From NCBI GenBank assembly GCA_030704615.1, contig CM060731.1:72956756-73020755 (forward strand): a DNA stretch of 64,000 nt. Reading direction: 5' to 3'. The notes under the pieces were generated by a model. That model was not told the origin of the DNA. It worked only from the letters and a program-made list of their open reading frames with translations, and did not search any database. Positions within the stretch are counted from its first letter, which is position 1; each line of letters begins with the position of its first letter. The position numbers and the translations under genes are program-made. Source of the stretch: Takakia lepidozioides (lineage: Eukaryota; Streptophyta; Takakiopsida; Takakiales; Takakiaceae). Shown piece after piece: positions 24,402 through 37,056 of the stretch.

Positions 24402-25241
24402 GATATTATCCCTTAAGTTCCCAAGCCCTTTTTTGACTTTTTACCAATTTTGGGTACCCAGCTGCAGTAAATTGCCCCTAGAAACCTACCAAAAATCATC
24501 CACAGATTCCAGCCTTATAGGAGTGGGCCCACCTCATTTATGCATGACATACCAAAACATGAGCCAAGTCCACCGTGGAAATTGTGAGATTATAGCGTTG
24601 GCCCGAACCTCAAATATCAGGTCCCAAAGAAAAAGTGAGAAAGAAATTGGTTTGACCAAATCAAAACCTAGCTTTCTCCAGTTTTGCTTGCCCCAAGACC
24701 CACCATTTCCAAATCAATAGTGGAGTGGCCATGACCCCACTAAATTGCAGGTCCAGCTGATTTTTTCACCTATGCTTGCTATTCATGCAATTACATGGGG
24801 GTTGAAATCTCAAAATTGACAAGAGAAAATGTGCCTCCAAATGAAGTACTTTTTTTTCTACAAATTTTTTAAAAGCCAACAGTGGATGTGTGTATGTAAT
24901 GCTCACACACCACAAGGTGCAGTGCTTTTTCCAAAATTACTAATTTTCTGCCAAAAATGGCCTTTGGAGTGCAATCTGTTTTGGGCTTGTTTACCTGCCA
25001 CGTCAGCGGTCAACAAACCCTTTTCAGGCCCCAAAACTTAAATGAGAGATCTAAGATATTTTTTGTAGGTTTGTAGCTTTTTTTTTTTTTTAATTTTGTT
25101 TTTTGCATCATACTCGAGACAAATCCCTTGTCATTAAAGCTTCGGGAGTGGGCCCCATCAGATTAGATCTGCAAAAATTAGGTCGAACTGCAAATTCAAA
25201 GTGACCGGATTCAGGTCGCTTGGGAACTTAAGGGTTAATAT
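24402..25241. mobile_element. TIR-bounded non-autonomous element, CCCTTAAG family, copy 1
   Basis: Inverted copies of CCCTTAAGTTCCCAAG lie at 24410-24425 and 25219-25234, and the symmetry extends outward by seven bases (GATATTA) with one mismatch between. The enclosed 825-840 bp has no transposase and is AT-rich. A second element with ends CCTTAAGCGCCCA lies at 46092-46865, and both have TTGACTTTTT just inside the left end. I cannot identify a clear target duplication, so the superfamily is open. The element sits in the region between the two divergent ERGIC-family genes. Confidence 0.6.
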
Positions 25242-26058
25242 CCCATATCATTTGCCCATCTTCAACCGTTCTCAGACTATATAATCCCCCACATTCATAC
25301 CTACATGATGAATGAAGCTCCGAATGGATGTCACATGTCATCCACCGGGCTCCTGTAGGTTCCGGGCGACATATTCCAGGCGAAATCGCCCCCTCTGACC
25401 AGCACACTCTATTGAGTACAGCAAAGGTAACTTAACCCTAGATTCGAATTTGTCTTAATTCCCTGAATTAGGTTTATGGGGACCCATTCACACTGCGGGG
25501 CTGCGCCCAATGAGAAGGGCTGAATTACAAAACGTGACATATTCCGGGACTGCTATTGGCTGTGTGACGTGGAGGGCTGGTATTGTTAAGCCAGTCACCG
25601 CCGTCCACGTTGGCATTAGTCAGATTGCAGAGTGGGCACCTGCCCATTCCGAGTAGAAAATCTGTGGGGCTGAGCTGCATCATCGCTGCAAATGGGAATG
25701 AGAATCTCGGGTTTGACTGTTTGATTCATCGGATGTTAGTGGGCAGAAATCGGGACTTAGATTGTGGCACTGGGTCCCGAGGGCGGTGTCGGAGGAATGT
25801 GTAGAGGAGTAGTAGCTTGGGAGATTCGATCTGAGATGTTTGGGGGAGGGATGGGGAGACAAGAGCGGGATGGGAGGGATTAGTGGGGCCTCGAGAGAGT
25901 TGAATCCGAGGAATTGGTAGGGGGTACGATGTGGGGAGGATTTGAAGGCGTTGTGTGTAGTTAGAAGTGTGGAATCTTCTACTTTGGGGACTACTAGGGG
26001 CTGGGAGGCCACAGTAGAGGGTAATAATTAGGTTAGGAGGGCAGTGGGAGGTTTCACG
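25242..26058. other. Upstream region of the ERGIC3 gene
   Basis: Contains the probable promoter and 5' leader of the plus-strand ERGIC3 gene. The sequence just before the start codon is G-rich. No gene is supported in it. Confidence 0.4.
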
Positions 26059-29000
26059 ATGCAGATGCTTAATGGGTTGAGGCAGCTGGATGCGTACCCG
26101 AAAATCAATGAAGATTTTTACAGTCGAACGCTTTCCGGGGGGTTGATTACTATTATTTCTTCAGTCGTCATGACCCTTCTTTTCTTCACGGAATTACGTA
26201 AGTCTATCTACCCTTGGAACCTGATTCATTAGTTCTAGCATCTCTGCTCCCTCCTTGATCAGTATATTTGGGTGTAGACTACTCGAGGATCTGTCTACTT
26301 AAAACTTCAAACAGCAAATGTGCTGGGAGGGCTAAGGCTTTCAGTCGTGGAATGACAAGGAAAATTCCAATCAGGGAAACAAGTGGTGATGTGATGTGTG
26401 GTTAACCCCACTAGCAAGTAGGGGATTTGCATTCGATTGAGCAGGGTAGAAATTGCTTCTTTGATTTGAAGAATCTGAGACATTTCTAGATAAATTAGAG
26501 GACCTACAAGGTAGTGATAGACTGCTGAGCTTAGGCTTTTCCTCAACCTCTTGACAGGCATCCACATCTAAATTATCTACAAATCTATTGTAACAAACCA
26601 AGGGATTGATGTACAGTCTAGCAAATTCAATTTCTTGCCAGGTGAATACTTAGTCAATGTTGCTTTACCCCTCTTCTTTTGGGGATGCCAACATCTTCAG
26701 CTCCTATGCCCTCAGTATTAGTGAAACCATGTTCAGCCAGTGGATGCTATGGAATATAATTTCGTGGAGTGATGGCTACTTAGGGGTTTAGTTATACCTC
26801 AACCTTGTAGGGTGTCAGGGGAAGAATACATTTCATATGCAAGTCAGTCTAGCATTTTGAAGAACTGCATCATGGGATGTTGATTGATCGGTTGCTATCT
26901 TGGATGTTGCGAGTTTTTGACCGAACTCAATAACCCTAATCCTGGTGTTTCGAACTCTGTTTTTAAGAATTGATGGTGCATGAAGTTAGAGAGTTTCTGA
27001 CAGCATTTTTAGTGAAAGGAGAATGCTGATGAGACAGCTGAAGACTGGATTAGAATGAAAGATGTCTGGTTGGACGTCAATTTATTTCTGGCATAGTTGA
27101 TTAAAACAGAATTTACTGTTGCATCATTGACATCTCGAAATGGGTCCCTTTGTTCTGGATTACATCTTACAGCAATGCAGAGAACAAATGTTGCACACTC
27201 TCTAGGCAACGTTTGTTCTCTGCATTGCTTTTGAGCTAAAATCCAGAAAAGAGGAGGAGCCTGACAAGTACTTCTCTTTGGAACTTCTGTATTATCTTGA
27301 GATGTGTAGTTGTGTTCAGCGGAATGTAAAGATGTTAGGTTCTAGAAAACGTTAACCCTGGAGTGAGGGTTTTTGCAAGTTGGAAGGAGAATTGGCTTTT
27401 GTTTTGCTAGGCACCTCATCACTGTGCAATTAATTTTATCTTTTAGCAGAGCATATGATTCTCCCATACCAACGTTCTCTCCCTCGCCCTCTCTCTTGTG
27501 GAAGGCTTCTCTTCTATCCCAACTCCATGCATTTGATTAGTGTGTCGGTGGAGCAGATTGAGGGTGGCATATCATGGAGCCTAAGTAGTGTTAACATGGA
27601 CTGGTGGTTGGGACTGCAGAGTTGTTTTTACATACTCAAACAACAAATGAACTGGTGGTAGACACAGCCAGAGGGGAGACCCTTCAGATCAATGTGCGTA
27701 TCATTCTCTTACCATCTCAGCATTGTGTTAGCCCTATAGAGCTGGGATAGGGAAACATTTAATCTTAACCTGTCATGTATTTTGCATGTGTGCAAAGCAT
27801 GAACTAGTCTAGTTGGGCATGTGTATGTGTAATCTGATATCCAGTCCTGCCATTGTTTGGCCACCACACGTTTTCCCCTGGAGGCAATGGTCAAATGGAA
27901 ATATGAGGAGTATGTTGATGGAAGAGGCTCAGTGATTGATGTGGTATGATATGCAGCTGGATGTGACATTCCCAGAATTGGCCTGTTCAGTTGTCAGTCT
28001 AGATGCGATGGACATTAGTGGTGAGCAACATCTTGATGTGGTATGTGGAGCTTTATCCCTGATACTTCACCTACTCATGCCCTTAGTCTAGCTGCTGCAA
28101 GTTGAATTGTCAGATTGGATGCGTTTGGACTACCTTTTTTTCCCACTTGACTCTGAAGTGGCTTAATTCGAGCAGAGAATGCTTACTTTTCTGACCTTAT
28201 GTCTGAATATTACAGAAGCACAATATTTACAAGAAAAGGCTAAATGCGGCTGGGATGGTGATCGAGCCCCCCAAACCAGACGTCATCAATAGCCCCAGAG
28301 TTTGTCCTCCTTGCCCTCATTCTGCATCATTGATCTCGTTTCCTTCATTCCTTCAAATGGACAAGCATACATCTCCTTATTTGCTTTCTTAATGCTCTGC
28401 CCTTAAATGTTGGACACGGAGCTAGCTGTATATTGTTGGGCAGCTGCTCCCAGAAAATTTGCTAGCTTTCAGTCTTAGTAGTGAGTGTCCTCTCTGAAAC
28501 CCTTGGCTAGTACATCAGCTGATCCAGGCCCTTCTTAATCTGACCAGTGGTCGTCTTTGGAGGCAGATAGAGAAGCCATTGCAGAAGCATGGAGGCAGGC
28601 TTGAGCACAATGAAACGTATTGCGGTTCCTGCTTTGGCGCTGAATCTGTCAGTTCCCCCTCTTTTGTGTTTGATGAGAACCATGTTGCGATGTGCAGAAA
28701 CTTCCGAGTAGCATGCATTGAGAACATTCCAAGACAAGTCATTGTCTGAAGCATTAGATGGGAGTTTCAATCTTCGCTTAGACGAGGGATGTCACGTCAT
28801 TCAAAAATGTAGAGAAAGGTTCACTATCGGGTGAAACAGAGTAAAATTCTTTAATTGGGAAGGCAATGGATGTGTGCAGCAAGATGATGAGTGTTGCAAC
28901 AATTGTGAAGAGGTGCGTGAAGCATATCGCAAGAAAGGCTGGGCTTTGACGAACCCTGACCTCATTGATCAGGTGAGCCTTACTAAGTTGTACATTTCTC

Positions 29001-31553
29001 CTTTGTCCTCTGTCAGTCTGTGTCCTGGTTTGTGGGCTTTATTTTATATATGTGTAGATTTGTAATATCAAAAGAACACTCTTATTAGTTGTGCAGTGAT
29101 CCTGACATTCACTGGGGGATGGATCATCTGGCAGTGCAAAAGGGAGGGGTTTCTGCAAAAGATAAAGGAGGAGGATGGTGAGGGGTGCAACGTGTATGGG
29201 TCTTTGGAGGTTAACAAGGTGGCTGGCAACTTCCATTTTGCACCTGGGAAATCCTTTCAGCAATCAAACATGCATGTCCATGACCTCCTGGCCTTCCAGA
29301 AGGACAGCTTCAATGTATTTTTCACCTTCCTCTCTCTCTCTCTCTCTTCCTCACACACAAACCCCCGTGAGAGCACTGTCAGATTTCAGATGTTTCTTAA
29401 TGCATTGAAAAACATTGAAATTTCAAATGTGTTTTTGTTGGCCAGGGGGATGGGCACGTTGTCAAGAAGCATCAGTGTTTCAACCGTTCTATGTATTATT
29501 CGTGTTACTATGGTGTGCCCCTTCAACTATGGATGCTCACGGCTTAGAATACTGATTAAAGCAGTTTTATTTGTGATGTGAAACCTGTGTGACATGATTG
29601 TGGCAGGTGAGCCATAAGATTAATGAGCTAAGCTTTGGTGCTCACTTTCCTGGAGTTGTGAACCCATTGGATGGGTATGACAAATTCTCTTTCTCCTATC
29701 CATTTGGTGTAGTTTGTGACGGGCTCAGACTGTTTGTCCTGTTTTGTTTGTAGTCTGGAAAGGCCCATAGAAGTGCCTATACGTACAGTGGAGGTACTCA
29801 ATTGGACATTCCCTGTGAACACTGGCTATGGGGGCACTGCCAGTTCATTTGTGAGCCCACCCATAATCATGATTACGTTCTGGGTGTTGCATGTGTGTAT
29901 AAAGGGGAGGAATGGATTGCTGAAAGGTTATTGAATCCTGCAAAAAGGTTGCTTCGGATAAATGGCAAGAATTGCCATGGAGCCCAAAGTGTTTGAGTTC
30001 CACTCTGCAGATTTAGCTTAATGCAATGGTTTGACTGACTTCAGCTGCCATGACTACGTTGAGCCCCCTTGATTAACTTCACTTGTGACTCCAAACTTTA
30101 TGCTTTTGTGGTGCAACCCTGCCCTAAGAACATTGGGATGGGATACAGGATGGAATTTCCAAGTTGTGCTTTCTTAAAGCTGTAATGGGGGATTGGCAGG
30201 GTGGGACGCACTCAAGAGACAGGAAATGGCATGTACCAGTATTTTATCAAGGTATGTTCTCTCTTTAGGGATTTAGCATTTCTTGTATCTGAGATTTTTT
30301 ACGAACTCAGGCCTGATGATGTTATGGTAAATAGCTTTCTGGAAACAAGTTGTAACATTGAAACTGATTTGCTGTCCGCTTTCGGAGCCTTCAGAAATGG
30401 TAGTGGTCATCTCCTTACCCTCATTTCTGTACTCTCCCCATCCTTGTTTCTCTATCCATATTAGGCAACAGAATGTGCATGGACCTGTTGAAAACTTTGG
30501 GGGCTTGGCGCAGGTGGTACCTACGCTATACACTGACATTAGAGGCCACAGGATTGCTACCAATCAGGTTTGTCAGTCTGCTCAACGCTCTCCACCTGAT
30601 CGCTTTGTGTGCTCACTGAGGGAGGCTTTCATGAACCTAGCAATGGACTGTTCTGCTGTTGGTGGTGTGGTTTTACCAGAATGTGGCGTGTGCATCCAGT
30701 AGAAGAAATAATCGGCGGACATATTGAGGTGTTGAAATTTATGAGCAGAATCTGGTGCAGCTTACCTGCTTATAAGTTGACACACATGATATGCTGAAAT
30801 ACTTCTATCGTTGCAGTTTTCAGTCACAGAGCATTTCAAGGGGGGCGATCAGCCTGGGCAAGGCCGCACTCTACCAGGCGTCTTCTTCTTCTATGACCTC
30901 TCACCCATCAAAGTTAGTGCATGCATATTCTCTTTTTTGGTTCTTCTTTTGAACATAACAGGCTCATTACGTTAGATTGTAGCAAGTTTTGAATAGAGCC
31001 TTGGATTGTGGCTCCCTCCTTGCTAGTGAGAAAGTGCTTCTCCAGGTCTGCTGGTAGTGGTTGATGACTGTGTGTGCTTGTGGGAATTATTGGAACAGGT
31101 AAAGTTTACAGAGCAAAGAACATCATTTTTGCATTTTCTCACGAGTGTGTGCGCTATTGTGGGAGGTATGAAGCAGGCACCCTTACTGCTTAGATAGTCT
31201 TTAGATGAGTGATTGTCTTGCAATCATCATGTAACTTAATCTGGACTTCGCTTCACCTCTGTTTTGGAAGATAACTTTCTTTGCTGTCTGTGGTTCAACC
31301 TCTTCATACTCCGAAGCTTTATTTTTTGACGCTGAATTTTGCAACCTTGCCTGACAAGTATAGTGCAAGCATGAAAGGTTGTGAGTAGATTGATGATGTT
31401 CGTCTCAAAAATGGAAGTTAGTGTCCTGACCAAGGCGGCTGCGTTGGGGTATGGGTGGCAGGAGTGTTCACGGTATCAGGCATAATTGATGCTTTTGTGT
31501 ACCATGGGCACCGAGCAATCAAAAAAAAAATTGAGATAGGCAAACTGAGCTAA
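26059..31553 (+). CDS. ERGIC3: ERGIC3 / Erv46-like cargo receptor
   Basis: Thirteen exons (26059-26197, 27620-27693, 27957-28040, 28216-28299, 28567-28647, 28880-28972, 29135-29314, 29607-29674, 30200-30251, 30514-30567, 30817-30912, 31099-31165, 31462-31553) join in frame to 387 residues, the usual family length. Order: LDAYPKINEDFYSRTLSGG, a membrane segment, ELVVDTARGETLQIN, SLDAMDISGEQHLDV, the Cys cluster YCGSCFGAE followed by CCNNCEEVREAYRKKGW, EVNKVAGNFHFAPGKSFQQ, the LSFG and NPLDG blocks, TNQFSVTEHF, GVFFFYDLSPIK, a second membrane segment (VCAIVGGVFTVSG), and a tail ending KKKIEIGKLS. The Cys cluster identifies the Erv46/ERGIC3 side of the family. The product is an ER-Golgi membrane protein that retrieves or exports lumenal cargo with an Erv41-type partner. 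The ATG at 26059 is the first in frame. A run of A codes the Lys triplet in the last exon. Its likely partner gene is divergent at 23553. Confidence 0.95.
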
Positions 31554-32499
31554 GTTCTAGGCTCTATCCTCAGGTTCTGGCCAGTCCGCTGTTGTGTCTG
31601 TCAAGTGCGTCTAGGTTAGAAGCATATGACTGAGTGGCAGGTGAGGACCTTACATTATTATTCTTGTGTTTCGATGCACACGGAGGATCCCGACTGGTTT
31701 CTTTGAGTAGAGGATGTAAGTTAAGGACCCAAGGTGAAGGGGAGGGGGGGGCCTTTAGACCTTGGTGCCTCCATACATTAACAGACACCCAGGTCAGAGT
31801 GGTAGGGATGTATCGATAGTCATCTCACTTTGGATTTTTAACAAACTACCAGGTTTTTGTGGATCTGTCACATTCTTTTCCACTATATTCCCTACTGGTG
31901 GAAGTGTCCTCTTGGTTCTGACGTGGACAACCGAGAGCCCCCAAACCGTACAACTGGCCACATACTGGGATTGGATTGTCAATGGTTGAGCATAAATATT
32001 CAAGGAGTGTATTGTTTGAGATGTACAGGAGGAAGGAATTGGCGACCTGTTTGAGCTCTGCTCCTTTCTGACTTACATAGGCTGCCTCATCCTTGTGTTC
32101 ATCAGTCACATCAGCCCATAGGCTAGGTGGCTATAAGTAAGGGCATGCATCACAAGGATGCAGATTCTCACGAGTTTTTGAGGAAGGGTGGAACTTAAAA
32201 GTCCTCAACGGCTCATCTGGGGTGGGAGATTCCCAACCTTACATGCAAGCATCTCTCTGTCAGTGATGCCCACATTTTTCAGCATTCATCCTGTAATCCT
32301 GAGGGGGTTTATATATCATGACGACTTGAATCGTTTGTGCACTCAGGGTTTGATGCCATGTTGCATGCACTAAGACCACATACTTTCGAGTTCTCAGACC
32401 ATTCCCAAAACCTGGTGAGGATGAGCACATGAGAAAGGGTGCATCTTCCAAGCTTGTGTGGAGAAAAGGGAACGCAAGGGTAGCTTCTGAGGCCACTTT
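31554..32499. other. Intergenic, 3' of ERGIC3
   Basis: Several overlapping open frames exist, none with recognisable content. Probably the 3' untranslated region followed by non-coding sequence. Confidence 0.35.
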
Positions 32500-35360
32500 A
32501 CCCCTAAAGGACCACCATATATTGGTGGTATGATACGTTACTCCACGACGTGGGTTTGTGTAAAAACCTCTTACCACGACGCCAAGAGAGTGACATTTTC
32601 TTCTCATAATTGTTGTACCATACCACCAAGATAAAGTAAATTTTCATATTGTACACATTGGCAAAGTCGGGGAGGAGATGAAATGACGTGGATGGAAGAT
32701 AAAACAATGGCCCAATGAGCATAAATAAATAAAAATATCTATTTCTCGTTCTTTGGATGAGAAGATGCGTATCGCAAAGTTCTTGAAAATAGACCTCAAA
32801 AACAGGAAAAAATGTGCAACTTCTCATGCCCGGAACTACTTGCATTGAAGGTGCCCAGTCATATCTTGGTCAAATTCTTATCTTGGTCAAATTCTTGTTT
32901 TCTCTGACTTAGATGACATTGGACACTCGAGGTTGCACTGGGCCTCTACATGGAAGAAGCACTTGGATACATATGAGATTGCACTTGGGCTTAGATTTCA
33001 ATTCTTCACAAATGGGCCAAGGGCACAGGCTACCCTAGATCTCCCAAAGAGTTACATACATGATTGCACTTGGACTTAGACAACACTGGAGGGCCAATGG
33101 CACATGCTACCCTAGTACTACTTTATTTATCCATATTCTAAAGAAATCAAATAAGATAGTTCGAAGAGCATGTTTAAGTGTTTAGTAAAGGGAAAACAAA
33201 ATAAAAACTGTCTGATTTGACTGAAGAATTGTTTTTATGTTCCTGAAGGCATATTCAATGTAGAATCGTTGGAATATTTCTAACAATGATTTTGGTTTTG
33301 TGGTGAGCACGTTTCAATTTATATATTATCACATTGTATACGGGTATGATTTGATGCTAACATGTGATGATGAATACTCATTTCCAAACTTTTTGCTCTT
33401 CTCTATTCTGTGTAGACTCTAAAATACAGATCTATTAATAGATTACAAATACATGGCGAACTCTATAATAGATAAATGTTTATAAGAATAGGAAGACTGA
33501 TCTTGCAAAGCAAGCATACCTTACGATGCCACTCTACCCACAAAGGACCACCATGTTGAACTTTGAATCCATCACCATTTTTTGGATATTGTTCGCTAAA
33601 GTCATCACTAGGAGTCCAGAGCAATGGGAAACCTGGCTAGCACATTTTGTAGTACAATCAAATTGTAAGAAGAAAAGGTTATCGCCTCGGTGGTGTTACT
33701 CCACGACATGTGGGTTTGTGTACAAACCTCTTACCATATCACCAAGACAGTGACATTCTTTTATCATAAGTGATCACAGAGGAGGATGGAACATAAACGA
33801 TGGCTGGATGAGCATAAATAAATGGAAAATGTCTGTTTGTCGTTCTCTTTTGGATGAAAGGACACGTATCGCAGAGTTCTTGAAAAATAGACCTCAACAA
33901 CAGAAAAAATGTGCAACTTCTCGAACAGTCACTTAGGCTACTCTTCTTGTGCAGCTCGGAAATCCTCGCATTGAAGGCGCCAAGTCAGATCTTGGTCAAA
34001 TTCTTGTTTTCTCTTGTTAAACAGGCTCTTGGAGCTCTCGGCTCCAATCGCAGGGTATTGTACAAGAACACGTCACATATAAGTTGTCTCTGAGGCCTGT
34101 TTGGCCACCTCTCATCTTCTTTTATTCTTGAAATTTTTGTAGGTAGTTTTTTTAAAGGGCGTTAGGACAGTGGATAAAATCAAACACCTCCGCCGTAACC
34201 ACCGACTGAAAAAAGACCACCGTAGATAGTTCACAATCCAAACAAATTTCCATTCATTGCTAAGGGAATTCAGAGCAAAGCAACATAAAGTTTTATTGTG
34301 AAAGTCTTCTTAGGGGCCTCTTCTGTAGTGGTGTGTCTGAAACATATGCACATCTTTCTTCTCCTACCTGCTTCATGCATACATGTTGGATGCCTAGCTG
34401 ACATTAATACCTGAATGTAAGAAAATTGGCATCTACGCTTTGAAAATCCGTTAGTCGATTTGTTATGGAGGCTTTTGTAAGGTCCAGATGTAGGGTGCTA
34501 TCCCATTTTGGTTACCATCAATCCATTTCAATTTTCAAAGAAACTGAAGTTCTTGATATGTTTTAATTTTGTATTCCATGCCCAACTTCTCTTTTTCCGT
34601 CCCCTGAATCATCAATACCGGCCCCATGTGTAATATCTTTTGCAGACTGTAGGACTATGTCTGTTTGTCGTTCTCTTTAAATTGGATGAAAGGACGTGTA
34701 TCGCAGAATTCTTGAAAAATAGACCTCAACAACAGAAAAAATGTGCAACTTCTCGAACAATCACTTAGGCTACCCTTCTTGTGCAGCTTGGAACTCCTCG
34801 GTTGAAGGCGCCAAGTCAGATCTTGGTCAAATTCTTGTTAAATTCTCTTGTTAAAGAAGCTCTTTGAGCCCTCGGCTCCAACCGAGCATATTATACGTGA
34901 ACACGTCACATATTGGATTCTTAGATGGTTGTCTCTGAGGCCTATTTGGCCAGATCTCATCTTCTTCTATTCTTGAAATTTTTGTAGGTAGTTTTTGACA
35001 GGGCGTTATGACAGTGGATAAAATCATACACCTCCACCGTAACCACCGAGTCAAAAAAGACCACCGTAGAGAGTCCACAATCCAAACAAATTTCCATTCA
35101 TCGCTAGAGGAATTCAGAGCAAAACAACATAAAGCTTTATTGTGAAGGTCTAGTTCTTAGGTGCCTCTTCTTTAGTGGTGTGTCCGAAACATATGCACAT
35201 CTTTCTTCTCCTACCTGCTTCATGCATACATGTTGGATGCTTAGCTGACATTAATACATAAAGATGTCTATGAAGATTGTAAGAAAATTGACGGTGCTTT
35301 GAAAAACTGTTAGTCGATCTGTTACGGCGGCTTTTGTACGGTCCAGATGTAGGGTGCTCA
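32500..35360. repeat. Diverged segmental repeat, two long copies and a partial copy
   Basis: A segment at about 33825-34500 recurs in the same orientation at about 34650-35360. Shared landmarks are GTTTGTCGTTCTC, GTGCAACTTCTCGAAC, CAAGTCAGATCTTGGTCAAA, CTTGAAATTTTTGTAGG and CATGCATACATGTTGGATGC. A shorter copy at about 32705-32910 shares the first landmarks. Sequences around TTACTCCACGAC and GGGTTTGTGT occur at both 32540-32600 and 33695-33765. The copies differ by many substitutions and small indels. No coding capacity or terminal repeats are evident, so the origin is unknown. Confidence 0.6.
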
Positions 35361-35744
35361 CCAATCACTCACTCACAATCACAAGTGCCTTTGGCACTAT
35401 TCCTGTGGTTCAGCCCTTGATAGGCCATGTTCAAAGAGCATGCCCAAAAAAAATCACCACACAAATGCTCAACAACAAGGCCAGTTTAAAGAAAGATTAC
35501 TGGTTAGATGATCTCGCAAAGTACCTCCTGCCATGAATGCATACACCTGGTACCACAATTGCCACAAGTGTACCACAATTTTGGCACAATTACCACAGTT
35601 TTGGCAGATCTTAGTACCACATCATGAGTAGTTACACTTGTATAAAGATATAGAAAAAACCTAATATGTACGATAAGAAAACAAGAAAGAAACATAGAAT
35701 AAGAGTGTTTATGAAGGGGCCGCCATGGCCCTCTTGATTTCTTC

Positions 35745-35892
35745 AGCCTCGGCTGATATTTCTGTCTCTCTTGGGTTCACCCTCGCTGCTGCTCGCAGTG
35801 TGTATGCTTCATGGCCCTCTTGGGGTTTTTATTTTTTCCCCATTAATAAAATTTTGAGGGCCTCTGCCATCCCCTCTTAAGCAAAAAACAAC
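35745..35892 (+). mobile_element. Probable non-LTR retrotransposon tail
   Basis: GGGTTTTTATTTTTTCCCC is followed by ATTAATAAAATTTTGAGGG, CCTCTTAAG and a short A-rich end. This is the same tail architecture as at 8148-8260 (reverse strand) and 45490-45555. Only the tail is visible. Confidence 0.35.
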
Positions 35893-36230
35893 AGCATGAT
35901 CATTGTCATCTTTTGGATTGTCATGCTCATCTTCTGGACCATACAGACGGATATAGACTAAGAAATCATTGTCCACCAATGCATAAAAAGTGGACTGAGA
36001 TCTATCACCAGCCTCTGCTCTATCAACAGTGGTTGTATCATCATCTCCAAGACTCTCCTCATCACAAAAAAAAAAGGATCAGTGGGGTCAATGTCGTGAT
36101 TGACATTTCCTTCATCAATATTAACCTTCACTGGAGCAATTGGACCAGCATGTGAAACATCATACTTAGGGATAGGAGAAGATGATGCAGACACTATAGG
36201 TAAACAAGAAGACGACGTGTCAGTCTCCAT
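35880..36230 (-). pseudogene. Unknown coding-like fragment next to the LTR element
   Basis: A minus-strand ATG at 36230 opens a frame with acidic content. At an 11-base homopolymer (36065-36075, A on the plus strand) the coding-like frame shifts and then continues with DDDTTTVDRAEAGDRSQS and a long acidic stretch to about 35880. The 5' LTR begins 41 bases upstream of the ATG. I do not recognise the protein. It may be a damaged gene or transposon fragment that the retrotransposon landed beside. Confidence 0.25.
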
Positions 36231-36271
36231 TATACATCAGGATAGATCAATGCAACTGATGCGTGAGTATG

Positions 36272-37001
36272 TGTCGCGGCCCTTTGCCTTGAGGGCAGGG
36301 GGGGTCGGGACACGTGAGGGGCTGCCCCTGTGGTGGGGGCAGCGGCAGCGATAGGATGGGGGGGGCTGAAGCACCCTTGAGTGCCCAAGGCACTCAAGGA
36401 GGCGGAGGCGCTCACTACGTGGAGCCCCGCACACCGGGTTGCGGTGGGGGTGGCTCCACAAGGGGTGGTGGTAGCTTAGCGGGACTTAGTGGGGGTGGCA
36501 TAGGACTCACCATGGGGGCGGAGACCTCGTGGTGGGAGTCGTGGAAAGTCTTGGAACTCATCACGGTCCATAGGGGCCGTGATGAGTGGGCCAAGACTCA
36601 CCGCGACTCATCACCGGGAGTCGAGGGTTTTCGTGGCGGTTCGCCATAAAATGGCATGGCTGGTTGTGAAACCCCCGCGGACAGCTACAGAAGTATATAT
36701 AGGGAGTAGTAACCCCGAGAACGGTGCAAGCCCGTTGGTGACCAAAAACTAGTGAGTGAGCGAGCGAGCTGGAAAGCGACCAAAGAGTGGGGAGCTGTTC
36801 CGGACTGCCATCTACCAAAAGGGAATTCCACCAGGCCCAAATAGGTGGAGGGTTTAGTGGGGGAGCGAAGGGGGTCCGTTACGTCCCGGTGAGCAGCCGA
36901 AGCTCCAAGTTGGCCCGGCGGCCAGGTTGGGAGTCAGGCGCGCGCATCAAAGCGAGTAACTATGACTTGAAGGGGAGCTTACCGAAGTGAGGTGCGCGAC
37001 A
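36272..37001 (+). repeat. 5' LTR
   Basis: 730 bp, beginning TGTCGCG and ending CGCGACA. Compared base by base with the 3' LTR it differs at 11 positions, all transitions, with no indels. A TATATATAGGGAG motif at about 36693-36704 is a plausible TATA region, which would place R in the last 270 bases. Confidence 0.95.
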
Positions 37002-37003
37002 CT

Positions 37004-37015
37004 TGGTATCAGAGC
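37004..37015 (+). promoter_or_regulatory. Primer binding site, tRNA-iMet
   Basis: TGGTATCAGAGC starts two bases after the 5' LTR and is complementary to the 3' end of plant initiator tRNA-Met, the usual primer for minus-strand synthesis in plant Ty3/gypsy elements. Confidence 0.93.
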
Positions 37016-37056
37016 TTAGAGTTCAGTACGCGATCGTCCTTGGGATTGGCCTCATC

